DNA of 6,721 nt, taken from the NCBI GenBank assembly GCA_002869305.1, contig PKTC01000079.1:1-6721 (forward strand), read 5' to 3'. The position numbers were made by a program, and so were the translations under genes. The notes beneath the pieces were generated by a model. That model did no database searches. It was given only the letters and a program-made list of their open reading frames with translations, and had not been told where the DNA came from. Positions 5,474-6,721 of the stretch are shown here, in pieces (position 1 is the stretch's first letter; each line of letters begins with the position of its first letter). This DNA comes from Marinilabiliales bacterium (GTDB lineage: Bacteria; Bacteroidota; Bacteroidia; Bacteroidales; UBA12077).

Positions 5474-6060
5474 CAGTTTTTTTTGTTGAAAATGATCAAA
5501 ATATTATTGAACCTAATGATCACAAGATTCATCATTACTCAAATAAGAAGCAACTTAAAATAGCAATTGATGATTTTTTAATTCTTGAAGAGCTCAATGA
5601 TTTATATGTTGTTTGCAAAGATATAGATATGGTCTTTAATGAATTTTCCAGTTTTTATAAAATAATTGAAGCTGCCGGAGGATTGGTTAAAGATAAAGAT
5701 CAAAACATATTAATGATTTTCAGGCGTGGTAAGTGGGATTTACCTAAAGGAAAAATTGAAAAAAACGAACTACCAGAAGTGGCTGCTATAAGAGAAGTTG
5801 AAGAAGAGTGCGGCATTGAGGATCTTGAAATCCAGAGATCATTGGAAATAACTTATCATACTTACCAGCTTAAAGGGAAAGATATCTTAAAAAAAACATA
5901 CTGGTATCAGATGATTCACAATGGAATACAAGAGCCTGTTCCTCAAGTTGAGGAAGATATTACTGAAGTTAAATGGGTAAAACCTAAAGAAGTTTATACC
6001 TTAATTCAATATACATATCCCTCAATTATTGATGTTTTGAAAAAGGGTGAAATATTGTAA
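5446..6060 (+). CDS. Nudix hydrolase family protein, substrate unknown
   Basis: The 204-residue protein carries a perfect Nudix box at 102-124 (G102-x5-E108-x7-R116-E117-V-x-E120-E121-x-G123-I), the Mg2+-binding catalytic helix that cleaves nucleoside diphosphates linked to another group X. Flanking strands fit the fold: AAGGLV (76-81), ILMIFRRGKWDLPKG (88-102) and, after the box, TYWYQM (151-156) and EVKWVKP (174-180). About 70 residues precede the Nudix domain and look like a small extra domain (MYKVFYKDRTVFFV start); I recall this arrangement in Bacteroidota but know no function for it. The substrate cannot be read from the sequence: ADP-ribose, (d)NTPs and dinucleoside polyphosphates are all possible. 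Its ATG is 7 bp from pyrE's ATG. A near-match to -7 (TAAATTTT, 5427-5434) inside pyrE could serve it. Next to pyrE a nucleotide-related role is tempting but unproven. Confidence 0.9.
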   Translation: MYKVFYKDRTVFFVENDQNIIEPNDHKIHHYSNKKQLKIAIDDFLILEELNDLYVVCKDIDMVFNEFSSFYKIIEAAGGLVKDKDQNILMIFRRGKWDLPKGKIEKNELPEVAAIREVEEECGIEDLEIQRSLEITYHTYQLKGKDILKKTYWYQMIHNGIQEPVPQVEEDITEVKWVKPKEVYTLIQYTYPSIIDVLKKGEIL

Positions 6061-6065
6061 TTTTA
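6036..6065 (+). promoter_or_regulatory. Candidate promoter for the membrane-protein gene at 6089
   Basis: TTTG (6036-6039) is an exact -33 match, followed after 18 bp by TAATTTTA (6058-6065), 7 of 8 to the -7 TAnnTTTG. Transcription would start near 6072, about 17 nt before the ATG. It overlaps the 3' end of the Nudix gene. The last -7 base is A, not G, so confidence is low. Confidence 0.3.
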
Positions 6066-6088
6066 ATACTTTCATCTTATCGACAAAT

Positions 6089-6721
6089 ATGAGAGTCCAA
6101 AAAATATTATTTTACCTAACCTTAATTACGATAATATTCGCTTCATTTTTTATTTATTCATCTAGATTTTATCCCCTTCTAAATTCTGATGATGCGTTAA
6201 ATATTTTAATGACTTATTATTATAAATTACCTCAAGATTTTTATTGTTGGGGACAAGATCGAGGAGGAACTTTAATTCCTTTAATATCTCAGATACCACA
6301 TAAGATTTTAGGAATCTCACCAGTATTTTCTGTTTCTATTTCTAATTACATTCTTCTTATTCTAGGATATGTTGGTTTCTCTAGCTTATTTAGTAATAAA
6401 TTAACAAAAATATTTTTTTCTTTAATCTGGTTTTTTCCTCCCATTTGTTTTATCGAATTAACAAGATATCCTATTGGCATGCAATATAGCTTAATTGGGT
6501 TTTCTATATTTCTTTTAAATAAATTAAATCTAAACGATTCAAGATTATATACTACACCCCTAATTTTACTATCAATCACTATTATTTATATCATAGCAAT
6601 ATGGGTTTCCGATCTGTCCATTGTTTCAGTTTTAATTATTTTCATTATAATATTCTACTTTTCGTATTCTAAAACTAAACAATTCAGGATAAATAAGTTA
6701 ATTGCATTATATATATTAATT
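6089..6721 (+). CDS. Multi-span membrane protein, possible GT-C-type glycosyltransferase (3' end outside window)
   Basis: From ATG 6089 the frame is open for 211 codons to the window edge. The protein starts with a membrane helix (about 5-23), then a presumably extracytoplasmic loop with a paired-acid motif SDDALN (33-38) and then YCWGQDRGGTLIPLISQ (52-68). Further hydrophobic segments lie at about 73-101, 107-123, 134-144, 155-172, 177-192 and 203-211. A first helix followed by an acidic motif in the first outside loop is the pattern of GT-C glycosyltransferases, which use lipid-phosphate sugars to modify glycans or proteins; this is inferred from topology and motif, not proven. It begins 28 bp after the Nudix stop, with its own weak promoter candidate. 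Base composition is low: I counted 15 G/C in 60 at 6121-6180, against 29 in 60 at 1861-1920 within ftsH. It may mark the change from core genes to an accessory or surface-glycan region. Confidence 0.7.
   Translation, partial: MRVQKILFYLTLITIIFASFFIYSSRFYPLLNSDDALNILMTYYYKLPQDFYCWGQDRGGTLIPLISQIPHKILGISPVFSVSISNYILLILGYVGFSSLFSNKLTKIFFSLIWFFPPICFIELTRYPIGMQYSLIGFSIFLLNKLNLNDSRLYTTPLILLSITIIYIIAIWVSDLSIVSVLIIFIIIFYFSYSKTKQFRINKLIALYILI

Noticed and set aside
6346..6579. 77-codon minus-strand frame
   Set aside because: Antisense to the open membrane-protein frame that starts at 6089; the plus frame has consistent membrane helices and motifs, this one has none.

Overview
The window looks like a piece of a Bacteroidota chromosome, probably a marine or anaerobic member near the Bacteroidales/Marinilabiliales. 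The support is: AT-rich DNA, no clear Shine-Dalgarno sequences, several matches to the Bacteroidota -7 promoter element TAnnTTTG, protein sequences of Bacteroidota type (FtsH, RsfS, BirA, Nudix), and a gene neighbourhood that I recall as common in this phylum (pyrE, SRPBCC protein, birA, rsfS, ftsH, cdsA, psd). The genus cannot be settled by eye.

Layout. A minus-strand cluster occupies 1-3373. Read in its own direction it is rsfS (ribosome silencing), ftsH (membrane AAA+ protease), cdsA (CDP-diacylglycerol synthase) and the first 15 codons of what looks like phosphatidylserine decarboxylase. Gaps are -1 to 21 bp, so it is probably one operon linking translation dormancy, membrane quality control and phospholipid synthesis. 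A 227-bp divergent intergenic region (3374-3600) separates it from plus-strand birA. birA meets a minus-strand SRPBCC/START-like gene end to end, with the two stop codons touching. That gene follows pyrE on the minus strand. pyrE diverges from a plus-strand Nudix hydrolase with only 7 bp between the two start codons. After the Nudix gene, an AT-rich gene for a multi-span membrane protein, possibly a GT-C-type glycosyltransferase, starts at 6089 and runs off the right edge.

The most notable point is ftsH. The reading frame is intact across 2972-888 except for one in-frame TAA at 2621-2619, immediately followed by ATG. It divides the periplasmic domain, leaving a 117-residue piece with the first membrane helix and a 576-residue piece with the second helix, the ATPase and the zinc protease. 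The frame does not shift, so this is a single nonsense codon: a sequencing error, a real recent mutation, stop readthrough, or a protein made in two parts by termination and restart. All catalytic motifs downstream are intact.

The remaining genes look like ordinary core housekeeping genes. I found no tRNA, rRNA, CRISPR array, insertion sequence or phage feature, and no convincing intrinsic terminator. Apart from the ftsH interruption, I see no evidence of a new multi-gene system here; the gene entering at the right edge is the only one that may be accessory.
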